Positions 11,540-23,018 of a stretch of 64,000 nt of DNA are shown in pieces (positions within the stretch are counted from its first letter, which is position 1; the number at the start of each line of letters is the position of its first letter). The translations under genes were made by a program, and so were the position numbers. The stretch lies in contig NC_079480.1 of assembly GCF_026230105.1 (NCBI RefSeq), forward strand, positions 22,920,488 to 22,984,487, in the 5' to 3' direction. The notes beneath the pieces are model-generated. The model saw only the letters and a list, made by a program, of their open reading frames with translations, was not told the origin of the DNA and did not search any database. Origin of the DNA: Diorhabda sublineata. Lineage: Eukaryota > Arthropoda > Insecta > Coleoptera > Chrysomelidae.

Positions 11540-12897
11540 TTTCAATATTCAAAAAAGGCTTTTGAGATTTTGTTTTCAAATAATATACACCTTTCATTGT
11601 AGTATTGACATGTTGACCAAATACAACTTCTTTTCCATCATCTTTCACTCTAATGGTGACTGCAAAAGTTTCGTCTTCTTCAAAAGATGCTTCTTTTGCA
11701 AATACTTTCGTTGTTAATGACTCTATAAAGTACAATGTCGATCTAGCATGACTACAATTGTCTAAAAAAAAACACCTTCAATTAACGTAACTGCTAGTTA
11801 CATGAAAAAATCTAGAATATTCTAAAAACTAATACGCAAAAAGATTATATTTTCGCTTGTGAAATTAATTCTGTTCATTCAGCTCTGTAAAAATATCGTA
11901 ATTTTGAGTTTAATATCGAAATCGAAAATATAACTGGCGCAGTTAATCGGATTCACGAGTACGTGCGTGTAATTAGCATCTGCGTACAAGTCGATATCTC
12001 CTACAGATGAAATTGAAGTCGATTACGATGACCACAACCTCGTTTTCGATAAAACAGATGGATTATATAAAAAAATATAGAACAAACTCAAACTCAAAGT
12101 GTTAATTATGATTATAACCGTTTATTACGAAAACTCACCATCCGATTGTCTAGATGGACAACCAGGTTGATGCGAACCCCCGTTTGGGTAAAAATCGGCG
12201 TCTCCACATGGCGCAGTAAACCCGTACATCTGTATATCAGTATGTATGACGTCGACGAAATCGGCGTCGTTTTTATTGAGTCGATCCGTCTCGAGCATGC
12301 TGCTCCACATCGGTCCAGCCGGATCCAAAGCAGTGATCCTTCCAATTTTTTTACCAGCCAGAGATATCACGGATTTTCCTATGTACGAGGTTAATTGGGA
12401 TCCCAAAGAATGACCTACGATGTATAATTAACCAGAGAAGGTTTTGAAAATTTGATATTACGTGAGATTGATGAGATTTTGTTGCCTTTTTGACTCACCT
12501 ATCAGATGGACCTTATCTAAATCGACTTTAGATGCAATTAGAAATTGAGCTAAATACATTCCGACTGGTTTAACATTAGCACACGATATGGAGTAACTTT
12601 GGTTCCCAGCTCTACTCCAGTTGACGAAAATTATATTGTGCTTTCCAATTTTGAAAAATTCGTCTCTGAGTGGTCTAAACCACGGCGAATTATCATCGGT
12701 TGTCCAACCGTGAAATATCAAAACGGTAGATATGTTTTTTTCAATTATTTCAACGTTAGAATTATCTTCTCTTAATTTTTTCCCCGTGGTAGGTTCCGAA
12801 TTGGTGAATAAAGTGTATAAAATACCATCTTTATTAGCATTGGCAACGGAAAAATCAACTTTTGGTAATTTGCGGTAATTCGCCTTGACGTCTTCAT
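11535..12897 (-). CDS. Insect pancreatic-lipase-family enzyme (lipase or phospholipase A1), three exons, 5' end missing
   Basis: Coding exons on the minus strand are 12897-12499, 12414-12139 and 11761-11535. Introns of 84 and 377 bp have GTGAGT donors and AG acceptors, and both are phase 1. Joined, they give about 300 residues plus stop. Family marks are FHGWTTDDN (oxyanion-hole region, exon 1 of the three), GHSLG across the first intron (nucleophile Ser about residue 136), ITALDPAGP (Asp about 164) and DNCSHARS across the second intron (His about 230). Triad spacing resembles vespid phospholipase A1. CGDADFYPNGGSHQPGC marks a short lid-type loop. The expected activity is hydrolysis of ester bonds in glycerolipids by a secreted protein; substrate class is inferred only. 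The reading begins in mid-codon after an acceptor at 12898-12899 and no signal peptide is visible, so at least one upstream exon is missing. AATAAA overlaps the stop (11534-11539). Confidence 0.93.
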
Positions 12898-12951
12898 CTT
12901 AAAATTAGGAAAAAAATTTACCGTCACTTCTTAAATGTATAGATATATAAA

Positions 12952-13442
12952 CGAGGATAGTTCCAGAAGTACCTGGTCCAAAAAAGAAATAATTATATAA
13001 CTCCATACCCTGTTTTTATAATAAGAATCGTCGAGCTCCTCTAAATATCCAATAACTACGTAAATCACTTTTTTATTGTTGGAAAATCTCATCAATTTTT
13101 CAAGTCCAAGAACCGAAAATCATCCGAGGGGTTAAATATAGCGAAACACTCGATGTAAAACACTGTTTTTGTTCCAAACGCGGCACCCAGTTTTCTCATG
13201 TTAAAATTTTCAGTTGTACCATATTCATACATTGAGCATCTTTGAAGTCGTCACCTCATTTGGTCGACCACTGCGTTGCTGGTCTTCCCAGATCGTACAG
13301 TCTCGTCTAAACTTTGCTACTCAATAATTTACTATTGATAACGAAGAAGCAAATTCACACAGATTAGAATCTAGTATTACATAACGATGTAGCCTTAAAA
13401 CGTTTTCAAACATATGACCAGGTACTTTTGGAACCATCCTCG
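12952..13442 (-). mobile_element. Internally deleted mariner with paired terminal repeats
   Basis: The left end at 12952-12978 begins 'cgaggatagttccagaagta'. The right end at 13416-13442 is its inverse with a few mismatches. Between them the minus strand keeps, in order, mariner fragments: RSGRPNEVTTSKML (after the helix-turn-helix region), NFNMRKLGAAF (matching 'LGMRKLSARWVP'), FNPSDDFRFLDLKN (third catalytic Asp block) and VIGYLEELDDSYYKNRVW (C-terminal helix). The regions between are deleted, so the first two catalytic Asp residues are gone. TA flanks the right end. It lies just upstream of the lipase coding exons, probably in an intron or 5' flank. Confidence 0.75.
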
Positions 13443-13970
13443 TATATTAGATTCATTCAGTGTCATGTATAAGAAGCATACAGTTTTAAATTTAGAAACG
13501 AAATTCAGTACAAACTCCCCATCCACTCTAATTAATAAATTAATTAAAATGAGTCAGATTTATATAACAAAAAAACGTTCATTCGTCGAAAAACACCTGG
13601 ATTTTGATAAAAAATCAACTTAATACTCGTAAAATTGTTTCAATAAGGTAAACATGTGAATAGGAGACGGTAAAACATAATCGTGAATGATTTTTCGAAC
13701 TAACGCCAAATTTTCGACCAGATTCGATTCCCTGTGACTTTTTCTGCTTGTTGAAACTCAACAATATATTTTGGATAACGCGCTAACAAGTTTATGGGAA
13801 TTAGATTCAAGATTGACCTGAGTATTCCTGTTTACAACCGATCTCTTTTCAAAATGTCCTGAATGTAGAATGGCTGTAGCTTTTAGACTGTACAAAGAAA
13901 TCTACACGTCGCATAATCTTCTAAATCTAGCAGATATTGTGTCTATTGAGACGACAGTTACAATTTTTAG
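13443..13970. other. AT-rich spacer, no gene recognised
   Basis: One 69-codon plus-strand frame at 13414-13623 begins inside the mariner terminal repeat and has no recognised motif. Confidence 0.5.
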
Positions 13971-14130
13971 CTTCTAGTGTTACTACAGCCACCCTAATAG
14001 CCTGATCTATCACCTTGTGACTTATCTCTATTTACGAAAATCGATTTTTGAAACGATTGAAGACTTCTAAAGTATGATGACGTATTTTGCTACAAAAATT
14101 GTTCTTTGTCAAGGTCAAGGTATCGAAGTT
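13971..14130 (+). mobile_element. Mariner transposase C-terminal scrap
   Basis: The plus strand at 13989-14021 reads PP, two stop codons, then PDLSPCD. This is the mariner catalytic block PPYSPDLSPCD with the Tyr-Ser pair mutated to stops. Downstream, the same frame gives KYDDVF, where mariners carry a similar 'FDDVEE' segment. It is heavily decayed. Confidence 0.45.
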
Positions 14131-14690
14131 TTTGGGGAGGTCATCCAAAATACAGTCGTCGGGAGGAATTATACGGCTCTAATATATCTATTATTGTCTA
14201 CTATAAGAAATTGATTTGATAGAGTTCTAAATTAAATTAGATTTGCCTCGAAAAATCACTCACTATATATCTATTGAGTCTATAATATAATTAGATATGA
14301 CCTTGAATACGTGAACGATATCTGAAAATTAATTATCTAATCTTAATCATTGATCTAATAAAACTATTTTCGTAACCTCATTGTATTAAATCATTATCAA
14401 CTTACCAACCATATTAATTTTAATTTTATGACAATCTACTAACAACACAGTAACTTCATAAACACAAAATTTTGATTTTATCTTTTAATTCACGAATTAA
14501 TACTCCATTGTTGTCGAGTTTACACGAAACAAAACGAGATACTAAACTTTTAATCCCACATCGATTCAGTTCATAATTGATTACGAATCAGTTATTACTA
14601 GTTCTAGAATTCTAGACTAAATAAAATAAAACATTTGTTTACGTAGGAGACATAATAATTTTTAAAACCTGCTTGAAAACACTAAAAAAA
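14131..14690. other. AT-rich intergenic DNA
   Basis: Apart from the candidate lipase exon end at 14406-14412, nothing is recognised. Confidence 0.5.
14406..14412 (-). other. Candidate first coding exon end of the lipase gene (speculative)
   Basis: The minus strand reads ATG GTT G followed by the strong donor GTAAGT. It ends in the phase needed to join the lipase acceptor at 12898 (G + AT = Asp). This would give M-V-D-E-D-V-K and a 1.5 kb intron containing the deleted mariner. It lacks a signal peptide, which most secreted insect lipases have, so the true first exon may be elsewhere or outside the window. Confidence 0.22.
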
Positions 14691-14892
14691 AGCAGTAGAA
14701 CATACAGTAGTGAAATAACCCGTAGACAACTCGACAGAGAGCAGTTGAACGTTCAGTAGTTTAAAAAACCATTGTACAACTTGATAGAAAACAAATGACC
14801 GTATAGTAGGTAAAATAAACCAGTTTTGTTGACCCATTCACATGGTATACGTATAATAGTTCAAATGACACCGTTATAAACTAATAGAGAAT
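14691..14892. repeat. Degenerate tandem repeat of about 50 bp, four copies
   Basis: Units beginning 'agcagtagaacatacagtag', 'agcagttgaacgttcagtag', 'aacaaatgaccgtatagtag' and 'catggtatacgtataatag' follow each other at about 49-52 bp. Each continues with 'acaac..gatagag' type text. Similarity is moderate, so this is an old array. Confidence 0.55.
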
Positions 14893-16710
14893 GATAAAAA
14901 TGATAAAAATCGATTAATATACGTTAATACAATTGAATATTCTAAAAATTAATTGATTTTTGTTTATTTGTCTTAAATATCTCAATGTTTATGATTTATT
15001 GTTGGTTAAAATCGAAAATTAACTTATTTCGTATGTCTTTTATTCAAACTAAATGTATCACACTGTAGATTTTACTATGAAAATCATTATGCTTCACTTC
15101 CTACCTACAACATGGCACCAACAAAATTGTGAAACGATTGTTACATAGATAAATATTCGGATACACATGATTATATGGAATCACTATATGAACTGGACAA
15201 AATATCATTTCCAACGTTACATAACTAATAATTTGTTATAAAAAATATATTATTTTGACCCTGACGTTATGGTTATCAAAATAACAAAACAAGAACAAAA
15301 TTTTATTAATATGCGCGAAACTAAGAGAGATAAAGATTGCCTGAATAGAGATAGACAATTATTTAACCGCGGATTTCTACCACGAATATTCTTTTACAAA
15401 ATGAACTAAACTTTTGAGAAAAATTATCAGTAGAAGAGACATATTATGACATTATAACCTAAAATTGAAGATTGTATGAAAAAAACATTTGTAAACACGC
15501 CTTTTGAAACATATTTCACGATTCTGAACCGAAGCTCCCAAATTTTATTCCACTATTGCAAAATACACTTAATAAGGAACCTATTAACAATAAATTTGAT
15601 CTAAGTATTTATTTACAACAGAGTACGTTCTTTGAAGGTCCTCAAAATTAGTGTAAATAAAATAGATCACTTAAGATCCACATTTTTATGTATCAACATC
15701 TTTTTTTGTATCATATTAAGATCTAGATTGCAAAATAAATAAAAAATACATAAAAACCCATTGATTTTGTTTCCCAGTAAATCTTTCAGCAACTAAATAA
15801 GAGACAAGTAGCAATAAATCGAAAATATTTCTCTCTCCCTTATTTGGTATGCATAGTCTAGGATTGAATTCCGATAAAATGTATTTACCATAAGTAAAAT
15901 GTCTTTTAGCAAACATAAAATTCCGTTCAGTAAAGAAACTCGATGTAGGTCCATTTTACGAGATAAAAATCGTAATAGTTTGCACCCTAAGGCCTATCGA
16001 TGCGGAAAGCTCACAGTTTCCTTTCTTTTTGGTAAAAAAAATATATTACTCGTCGTTTAAAATATGGTTAAGTACATATAATGTAATACAAAACAACTTA
16101 CAACAAACACCCGGTATATATAAATGTTTAAAGTAAAATAAATAAAATAATACATACCCTTCATAAACCTCGATCACATTTTTAAAAACAATCACTAATA
16201 TTTATGGTAAATCCACTTTTTTAACAATCAATTTTTCTTGTGAGTATTTCATTATAAACTCAATGCTTTTAACAAACTTATTTACCGGTTTCACTGATTT
16301 ATTATTAAAAAAAAACCGTTACACTACAGAATGAGTTTTCCGTTTCATCGACCGCCATTTTCTGTAAGATATTTTCATATAATTTATTACTAGTTGCTCT
16401 CGAGAAACGATCCCGCGACGCAATCATAAAGACAGCGGGTTTAGGAAAATCCACAAGAAATAATCCACAAAATGTAACCCAATTAAAATGAATTAAATAC
16501 ACTCCACAATAACAGGAGGAAAAAACATTTTTCCCTCGTTTATTACTAATGGGAGAAGAAATATCGTATATGATTTAGATGTTGCCGGTTTTACATAAAA
16601 CTCTAAATATATAAATATGAATTTAATTTTTTACCAAAATAACCAGATTCTATTTGATACATATAGTTCCTGAAAATTTTATTTATTTCTACTAAAACTA
16701 AATCTTATAT
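14893..16710. other. AT-rich intergenic DNA, no gene recognised
   Basis: Short minus-strand frames at 15716-15916 and 16305-16502 have no recognisable motif. 'acacccggtatata' at 16107-16120 has an inverted partner at 18949-18960. Confidence 0.5.
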
Positions 16711-16713
16711 CAA

Positions 16714-17230
16714 TGAATATTTTATTGTATTATAAATAATAAATACGAAAGTTTTTTTCACGAGAACCGGCAACACGAAATCTGTCATTACCAACTTAAA
16801 GATTGAAGTTTTAACTGTATATGAACTGAGAAAGTAATGAAATATTTGTGTTGTTTACTGTGTTATTATTCCAGTTAAAACTCAATCATGTATCAAAAAA
16901 TGTTGTTTGGGTGTATAAAAATACCATAAATAATTTTCATGTTATCGAATTTATTTATCCGGTACGTTGGAGGTGCAGCCACCGACAACAAAGCTTTCAA
17001 ATCATCTTCAAAAATGAAACCGTCAAACTAAGATATATTACAATACAAACGATAAATGAGTAGATAATTTAAAGCCGGGCTATAAATATTTCATTGTATT
17101 ATAAATAATAAATACTAAAATGTTTATTTATTGAGAACCGGCAACATTGGTGTATTAAAAATTTATGTTTTAACTGTAGTATTATGAAGTGAGAAAGTAG
17201 TGTTATTTAATGTGTTATTATATCGATTAA
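16714..17230. repeat. Direct duplication of about 150-160 bp separated by about 200 bp
   Basis: Copy 1 (about 16714-16876) and copy 2 (about 17083-17230) share 'attgtattataaataataaa', then 'gagaaccggcaaca', 'ttttaactgta', 'gagaaagta' and 'gtgttatta' in the same order. The copies differ by substitutions and small indels. They could be two insertions of a dispersed repeat or an old segmental duplication. Confidence 0.65.
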
Positions 17231-19600
17231 AAAGCTACCAAATTTAAACATGGAATTGATTAACTTACGAAAAAAATTCAAGTAAGTATTTTTTGTATAT
17301 TTGTTTATACTACATTATCTCGATACATATATCAAATTAATGAGTACGTTATCTTACATTGTCCTTCCGAGTGAAAAAATAATGAGGTAGAAAATTAAGT
17401 CACAATATTGTTAATATTCTGATGAATTATTAAGTGTTGCGTGTCGACCGCAATAGATTGTACTTGAAACAATTTATAACCTAGTTGTCAAACAAACAAC
17501 AAATTATATTCAGAATAAGAAGTAAGCTTGATCGAAATAATCGTGGTTACAAATGGTGGTTCATTCATGATGGTTGTAAAGCACGATATGATTCTTTCAA
17601 CACGTTGACTGCCACCAACATTTATTTTCTTTTTTAAAATTTATGTTTAAACTAGTAGATGATGAACAGAAGACCGTATTCCCTTGTGAAAATATGCAAT
17701 TAAATCTGTGTTTTTTTCTGCGTGTATCTCACAAACAAGATAAAAATTCATGGAGCAAAAACTTTGAAAAACAGTCACTAGAAACTAAATTAAAAACGAA
17801 CGAATGATAATTGTTTTTATGTTACAATTTATTAGATTGGCTACAACTATGTAATTAAATTTTTGTTTCCGTTTCAAACGAGTAAATTGAAATTGTAGAT
17901 ACAGCAAAAATAATTGGAAATGAATTTTATATTTTGCGGAATCAGGACATGTTAAATAAATCTAATATTTTATCTATCCGTATTGACCTCCGATTGATAG
18001 TTTTCATTTTTGTTGCTACGAGGAACGTCATAAAAATTCATATAACAAATTAATTAGAAATTTCAATTAACCTTTTTTGACTATTTATTTGTCTATGTAC
18101 TCTTTTTAAAAATATATAGCCATATTTTTTTCATAAACTTGATGCCTTACAAATCTCAATGCTTCTCTAAACGTTCATATCCATCGAGATATCTCCACAC
18201 TCTCTCTTTTACGGTTTTTCTAGAAATATTTCCACTTTTCATCGTTCACTTTCAACGCTAAAATTCATAAAAACCACTTGACCAAACGCTCGTAATGTAT
18301 GTCGAAAAGGAAATTGTCGAGATAAGCACTGTATACAAGGATAAGGACGTCATTGTCCTATTCTAGTCCTTCTGACGACTGAACACAAAGATTGTTAACA
18401 AGAATACTTATAGATATAGATATTTATATTATACAACGTTAAAAATATTAATATTTATATTTACCTTAATTAAAAATAAATGTGTACGCCACTGTTTGTA
18501 AACAATATCAATTTGACTCCTAGTGGCATCTAGTGTCGAAAATGAAAACAATGGTAGTACCTCAACAATAATTCATGCGCAAATAATACAGTCTATAGTA
18601 TATCTACTCCGTACGAGATGGCGTTCGTTGTTATCTCAACTTTCTATCTACCTTTACCATAGAGATATTACATATATCTCTATGACCTTGACATAATTTT
18701 TATTCCAGTAAATTTTTTTAGATTATATCAAATCGTGTGTGGTAGTTTCTATTTATTTGCATAACAAATCTATTTAAAAAATTTAATTTCCTACTCCGAT
18801 GAGGTTGCATTTAACGGCATTTTGCATCATCATCAATAACCCGCCATTCGATTCCCAATTACGATAATAACATTCAACATGGCTGCACTCCTGATATCAA
18901 ACTGTCATAAACAACGTACGGTGGTGTTTCATTACCACCAATTTAAAATATACCGGGTGTATCGATATACTATCAGCAATAATTTAGAAATGTTATATAA
19001 TTTTATAAGCATAGATGCATAAAAGTTAAGATATACAAAAAGTCGTGCAGATCTCACTGTATTTTAAGTCTCGTTTAGAATTCTAAAGACATTCTTCCAA
19101 GGAATATGAGCTTATTTAGCAGTTATGTTTTACTCTTTTCTTCAGTTTTCGTTATTATTTCTCAACATTCCGTTATTCAGAAATCAACAGTCACATTCTT
19201 AATGCAAATTTGAAATTTCTACATTCTAAAATTTATTAATAACATCGAATGCAGTACAATATGAATACTTTATATATTGTAATGAACGCCATCTTTACTG
19301 TTAACTACGAACTAAAAAATATGCACTAGTATAGAGTTGGGAACTTCTACTTGAACTTATTCCGATTAAAAAATAACAGTTTTCTTTGGGGGGAGAAAAA
19401 TTTAATTATGAACGATTTTTTCCTTATTTGCATACAATGTATATTGAATACATAGATACGTTTATATTTCTGATAATGTATTTGTTCTATTACCCGTCTA
19501 TTTATCATTGATATTGATATAAATGGATATATATGTTTTGTGAATAATTCACAGATTATAATTCTCCATTATACGTGTTAAATTTGTTATTATCACAATC
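17231..19600. other. AT-rich intergenic DNA, no gene recognised
   Basis: No coding or RNA gene seen. A small dyad 'catagagatattacatatat..ctctatg' lies at 18658-18684. A 47-codon frame with a good start context (aacATGGCT) lies at 18879-19022 but has no recognisable motif. Confidence 0.5.
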
Positions 19601-19604
19601 AACT

Positions 19605-19655
19605 AGCGTACGTGGAAAAGGGAATGAAGGTGGTCACTTTAAGTACAAAATTTGA
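19605..19655 (+). mobile_element. Possible C-terminal end of a Tc1-like transposase
   Basis: The plus strand at 19611-19655 reads RGKGNEGGHFKYKI and stop. Several insect Tc1-like transposases end in a 'GGHFEHLL' type tail. The match is short and no other part of the protein was recognised. Confidence 0.3.
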
Positions 19656-19952
19656 TTACACCAAGCGGTTAATTTTTATTTTAGAGATTTTCATTATATT
19701 GATATTAATATCTCGAATCTAATCCTAATTTTAAGTTTTCCATATTCATTTTATCATTTTTTTCTTTATTAAAATTATTAATTTGGTTATTTAGTTAATT
19801 TAGTATTTTCCGTGTCCATCTCTATATCGCGATAGACATTGTTAGAACGCTGTAGACAGAACTGACAGGGTTGCCAGTTCGTTTATAAAATACCTAAATT
19901 TTCATATATGTAGTATAAAAATCATTTCGACTTTGTTATTTATTGTAGGATA

Positions 19953-19957
<5 letters not shown>

Positions 19958-20016
<59 letters not shown>
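19958..20016. repeat. (TA)n microsatellite, about 29 repeats
   Basis: Uninterrupted alternating T and A over about 59 bases. Confidence 0.95.
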
Positions 20017-20021
<5 letters not shown>

Positions 20022-21100
20022 TAATATGAGTCATTATAAAATGTCCTGGAGGTAATCTATTTATCTCTCTTTATCTAACCCATGAATTCTCTGAGGAATT
20101 CAATTTTCCACTTGGGTTATTTCAATTAACTCGGCAGTAAGAAGCCAAATTACTAGATAACTATTAGTGGTAGTATATTTATTACCCCATTCTATTTTAG
20201 TCCTTATATTTTTCTGCATTAGGGACCATAGGGATCGGGACATACAACAGAATCAACTTAAAATAGACTTTAAACAAAAAATAATAAATCAATTTGAATT
20301 AAAAAAGAGATGGGGATACTGGGTCCAGTACGTTTTATCTAGTGAGTTAAAACTTGTATATGTATACAGTGGGCTTGGAAAGACACAACCAACTTTTTCA
20401 ACGTAAAATTTTAACGACGGTTCTACAGTATATTTCAATTAGTTATCAAAGGAACGTTTTTTTTTTAATAAAATATAATGGGTCAACTAAAAGGTTGGTA
20501 ACATTGATAAAAGATGTCTTAAATGATAAAAAATGGCGAAACCACAACTTCCGACAGGTCAAAGTCATTTTTTATATTCCTCTTTTATAAATAACCTCCG
20601 ATGTTTCTTTATTATAGTGCCTCAGAAATAAAACGGAAATTTTTATATAAATATCATATTTATATATTTTTCCTCATTTTACAATAAATAACTTCCTAAA
20701 TCGAGAATTTGTAATGAAATGTTTAAATTCGAGAGGTGGCAACATCGCGTCACTATATTCGCTTGTGTGTGTTTAGTGAATTGCCTACCGCGAATGTTTT
20801 CAAGTAATCAATGTATTAACTTGAAATTTCGTAAACTTTTTCTCACTTTTAATTACAATACACGATTCGATAAAAAAAATTGGTCAAACTCTTAATATCG
20901 CGTGAAGCAACATATGGAACGAACAGGGTCGGAGTTAGGTTAGGGCATTCGGGGTATCCACAATTTCAAATTAACCATAACCTACGTATAAAGAAGTTGT
21001 TTTTTTAAATGCTAGGAAAATTTACTTGGATTTTATGTATTGTGTAAAATAAATTGTTTTAATATATTATCACCAATATTATTGAATTAAAATCGTTTAT
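20017..21100. other. AT-rich intergenic DNA, no gene recognised
   Basis: Overlapping short frames at 20167-20590 have no recognisable motif. 'gttaggttagg' near 20935 matches two copies of the insect telomere pentamer, too few to mean anything. Confidence 0.5.
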
Positions 21101-21107
21101 AACAAAA

Positions 21108-21175
21108 ATGCGGTTACAGTCGCGTGGTTAGGTCGTCGTCTTGCATTCAAACGGTCTCGGGCTCAAGTCTGACTA
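21108..21175 (+). repeat. tRNA-like segment, probably a SINE head or tRNA pseudogene
   Basis: A box-like 'tacagtcgcgtggttaggt' starts at 21115 and B box-like 'ggctcaagtct' starts at 21160. The spacing is that between positions 8 and 52 of a tRNA. The acceptor and anticodon stems do not pair well by eye and no CCA-adjacent discriminator is evident. A functional tRNA is therefore unlikely. The tail that follows is AT-rich without a clear poly-A end. Confidence 0.5.
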
Positions 21176-21589
21176 TAAATTGCGTTACTTTGTTATCCTA
21201 TAATATTGTTTTTAACTAAATTAACTCGTTTTTAGGAAATCTCTAACGAATTTTTGTAAAACAAATTATTTCTGTTGTTTGTGTTTTTAGCCCTATAAGG
21301 GTTCAAATGACATAGTTTTTACACTTATTTTGATACTTATGTATTCCGATTCTAATTAGTAGAGGTGGAATCCAGTGGAACGGTTCCTTTATAATAATTA
21401 TTTCGTTTCAATAGAGAGGTATTAAAAGGTCTACAACATGAATCAACAAATATTTCCTGTTTATGAGTTAAATTATCGACTTAATGACTTTAGAATGAAA
21501 CTGGTTGACTCTCCATTAAAATGACAAACGCGATAAACGAAAATCTTAATTAAAATTAACTTTTGAGACTTCTCCAACAAGAAGATTCC

Positions 21590-21760
21590 GAGCGAGATTT
21601 ATAAACTTCAGTTACCTCGGATTCATATCTAATAAAGGATAAGGGAATAAAATTTATGGAAGGTCCTTGCCAATTAAGATTCATAAAACCACTGACGTCG
21701 TCTGGAGGGTTATCCAAAGATCATTTAATAAAAAACAATTTTTTTTATAAATAAAAATAG
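21590..21760 (+). pseudogene. Possible LINE reverse transcriptase scrap
   Basis: The plus strand at 21604-21642 reads NFSYLGFISNKG and stop, then continues with KIHKTTDVVWRVIQRSF. The first part recalls the 'FkYLGs.is..G' motif of non-LTR reverse transcriptases. The evidence is a single short motif. Confidence 0.3.
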
Positions 21761-22339
21761 AAAAGATGTAGATACACCCTGTATATAATAACTAATCGAT
21801 GAATAATTATTTATTTAGCGTAGTAAGTTCTAGTTTCAAACTATAACATATAGCGACCGTCCGTATACAGGGTGGGTTAAAAACTAAACTAACACATATT
21901 TTTTGTTTTCGAAATTTCATCGAGCGGTAATTTCTAAAGTTGAAAACTGATCTATTTTATTGAGATTCGTTCTAAAGTGAAGTCACATAATAAATTCGAA
22001 GATTCTTTCCACTAGATAAAACTTTTTCAAAGAAAAAAATATATATATTAGTCACAGTTTCCTTTAGAAAGAAAATTTCCATTCAAATATATTGAAATGT
22101 CATTTATCACTTCCGTCTCCGAGGATTACATCCAGGAATATAATATCTGAAGCATCAGTTGGTTATCCCGCTTTAAATCTGCTAGTGAAGTCACATGGGG
22201 AGGATCGGGGCTTTGGAATAGAGGGAACTTAATAGAGAAAAAAAATAAGCAATTGACACTGAAACTGTATTTTGAAAAAAAAACGTCCCAGGAAATGAAA
22301 TTTGGTTTATTTAATCATTGATTCTTGCTAAAAAATACT

Positions 22340-22700
22340 ATACAAGCTCAACAAAGGCTTCAAAAGTGTGATCTGGACTCTGCTTTATTGAAAACAACCA
22401 TTTGTTGGATTTAAACGTGGTCGAACAGACATCGATGACGGTGAACGTTCTAATCAACCAATTGAGGTGGTTACTCCAGGAAACCACGTCCAAAGACACA
22501 AATAGTCAGTTGGGAAGGTTATAGATTCAGTATTTTGGGATACGCATGGAATATTGTTCATTCCACTGGTTGAATTGAACGAATTGCTTCCTAATCCACC
22601 TTATAGTCCAGATCTGGTCCCCAGTGACGATAAAATCGATTTTTTTGGTAAAAAAATGTGTTTTCCTCAGTTAACGACAAGAATTATTGAATGTTATGTC
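22340..22700 (+). mobile_element. Internally deleted mariner transposase gene
   Basis: The plus strand keeps three mariner blocks in one frame, with stops between. FKRGRTDIDDGERSNQP starts at 22410 and matches the linker after the helix-turn-helix domain. DSVFWDTHGILFI at 22524-22562 holds the first catalytic Asp (consensus SVFWDahGI). LLPNPPYSPDLVPSDD, with PPYSPDL at about 22596-22616, holds the third. About 100 residues between the latter two, including the HDNA.pH block, are missing. Upstream, ALLKTTICW at about 22380 resembles the end of the helix-turn-helix region. Terminal repeats were not identified. Confidence 0.75.
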
Positions 22701-22977
22701 AAGGGAAACCTTTAGTTCTTTTGGTGTTTTTCAAATTTGATTTTACGTGCTCTATACCAAATAAAAAATCATCTTAATCCCAAAAAATCATCTCAAACAA
22801 CAATGTAGAGGTGAATTTTGACCACAACGAATTTTTATCTTACAAATAAGGAAATGATCTATATTTGAGTTAACATCAATATTATCCGGAATAAATATGT
22901 AAAATTGAATCTTTCCTAAAACAGTTTGAGAGTCTCTGGTGTAATATCTAGTAAATATCATCTAATATATCCCACTT

Positions 22978-22978
<1 letters not shown>

Positions 22979-23016
<38 letters not shown>
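22979..23016. repeat. (TA)n microsatellite
   Basis: Alternating T and A over about 38 bases, close downstream of the deleted mariner. Confidence 0.93.

Positions 23017-23018
<2 letters not shown>

Noticed and set aside
12112..12345. 77-codon minus-strand frame
   Set aside because: Alternative frame within the lipase exon; the other frame holds the catalytic motifs.
12146..12394. 82-codon plus-strand frame
   Set aside because: Shadow of lipase exon 12139-12414 on the opposite strand.
15716..17063. Frames of 65-71 codons at 15716 (-), 16305 (-) and 16848 (+)
   Set aside because: No recognised motif. The 16848 frame covers part of a duplicated AT-rich segment.
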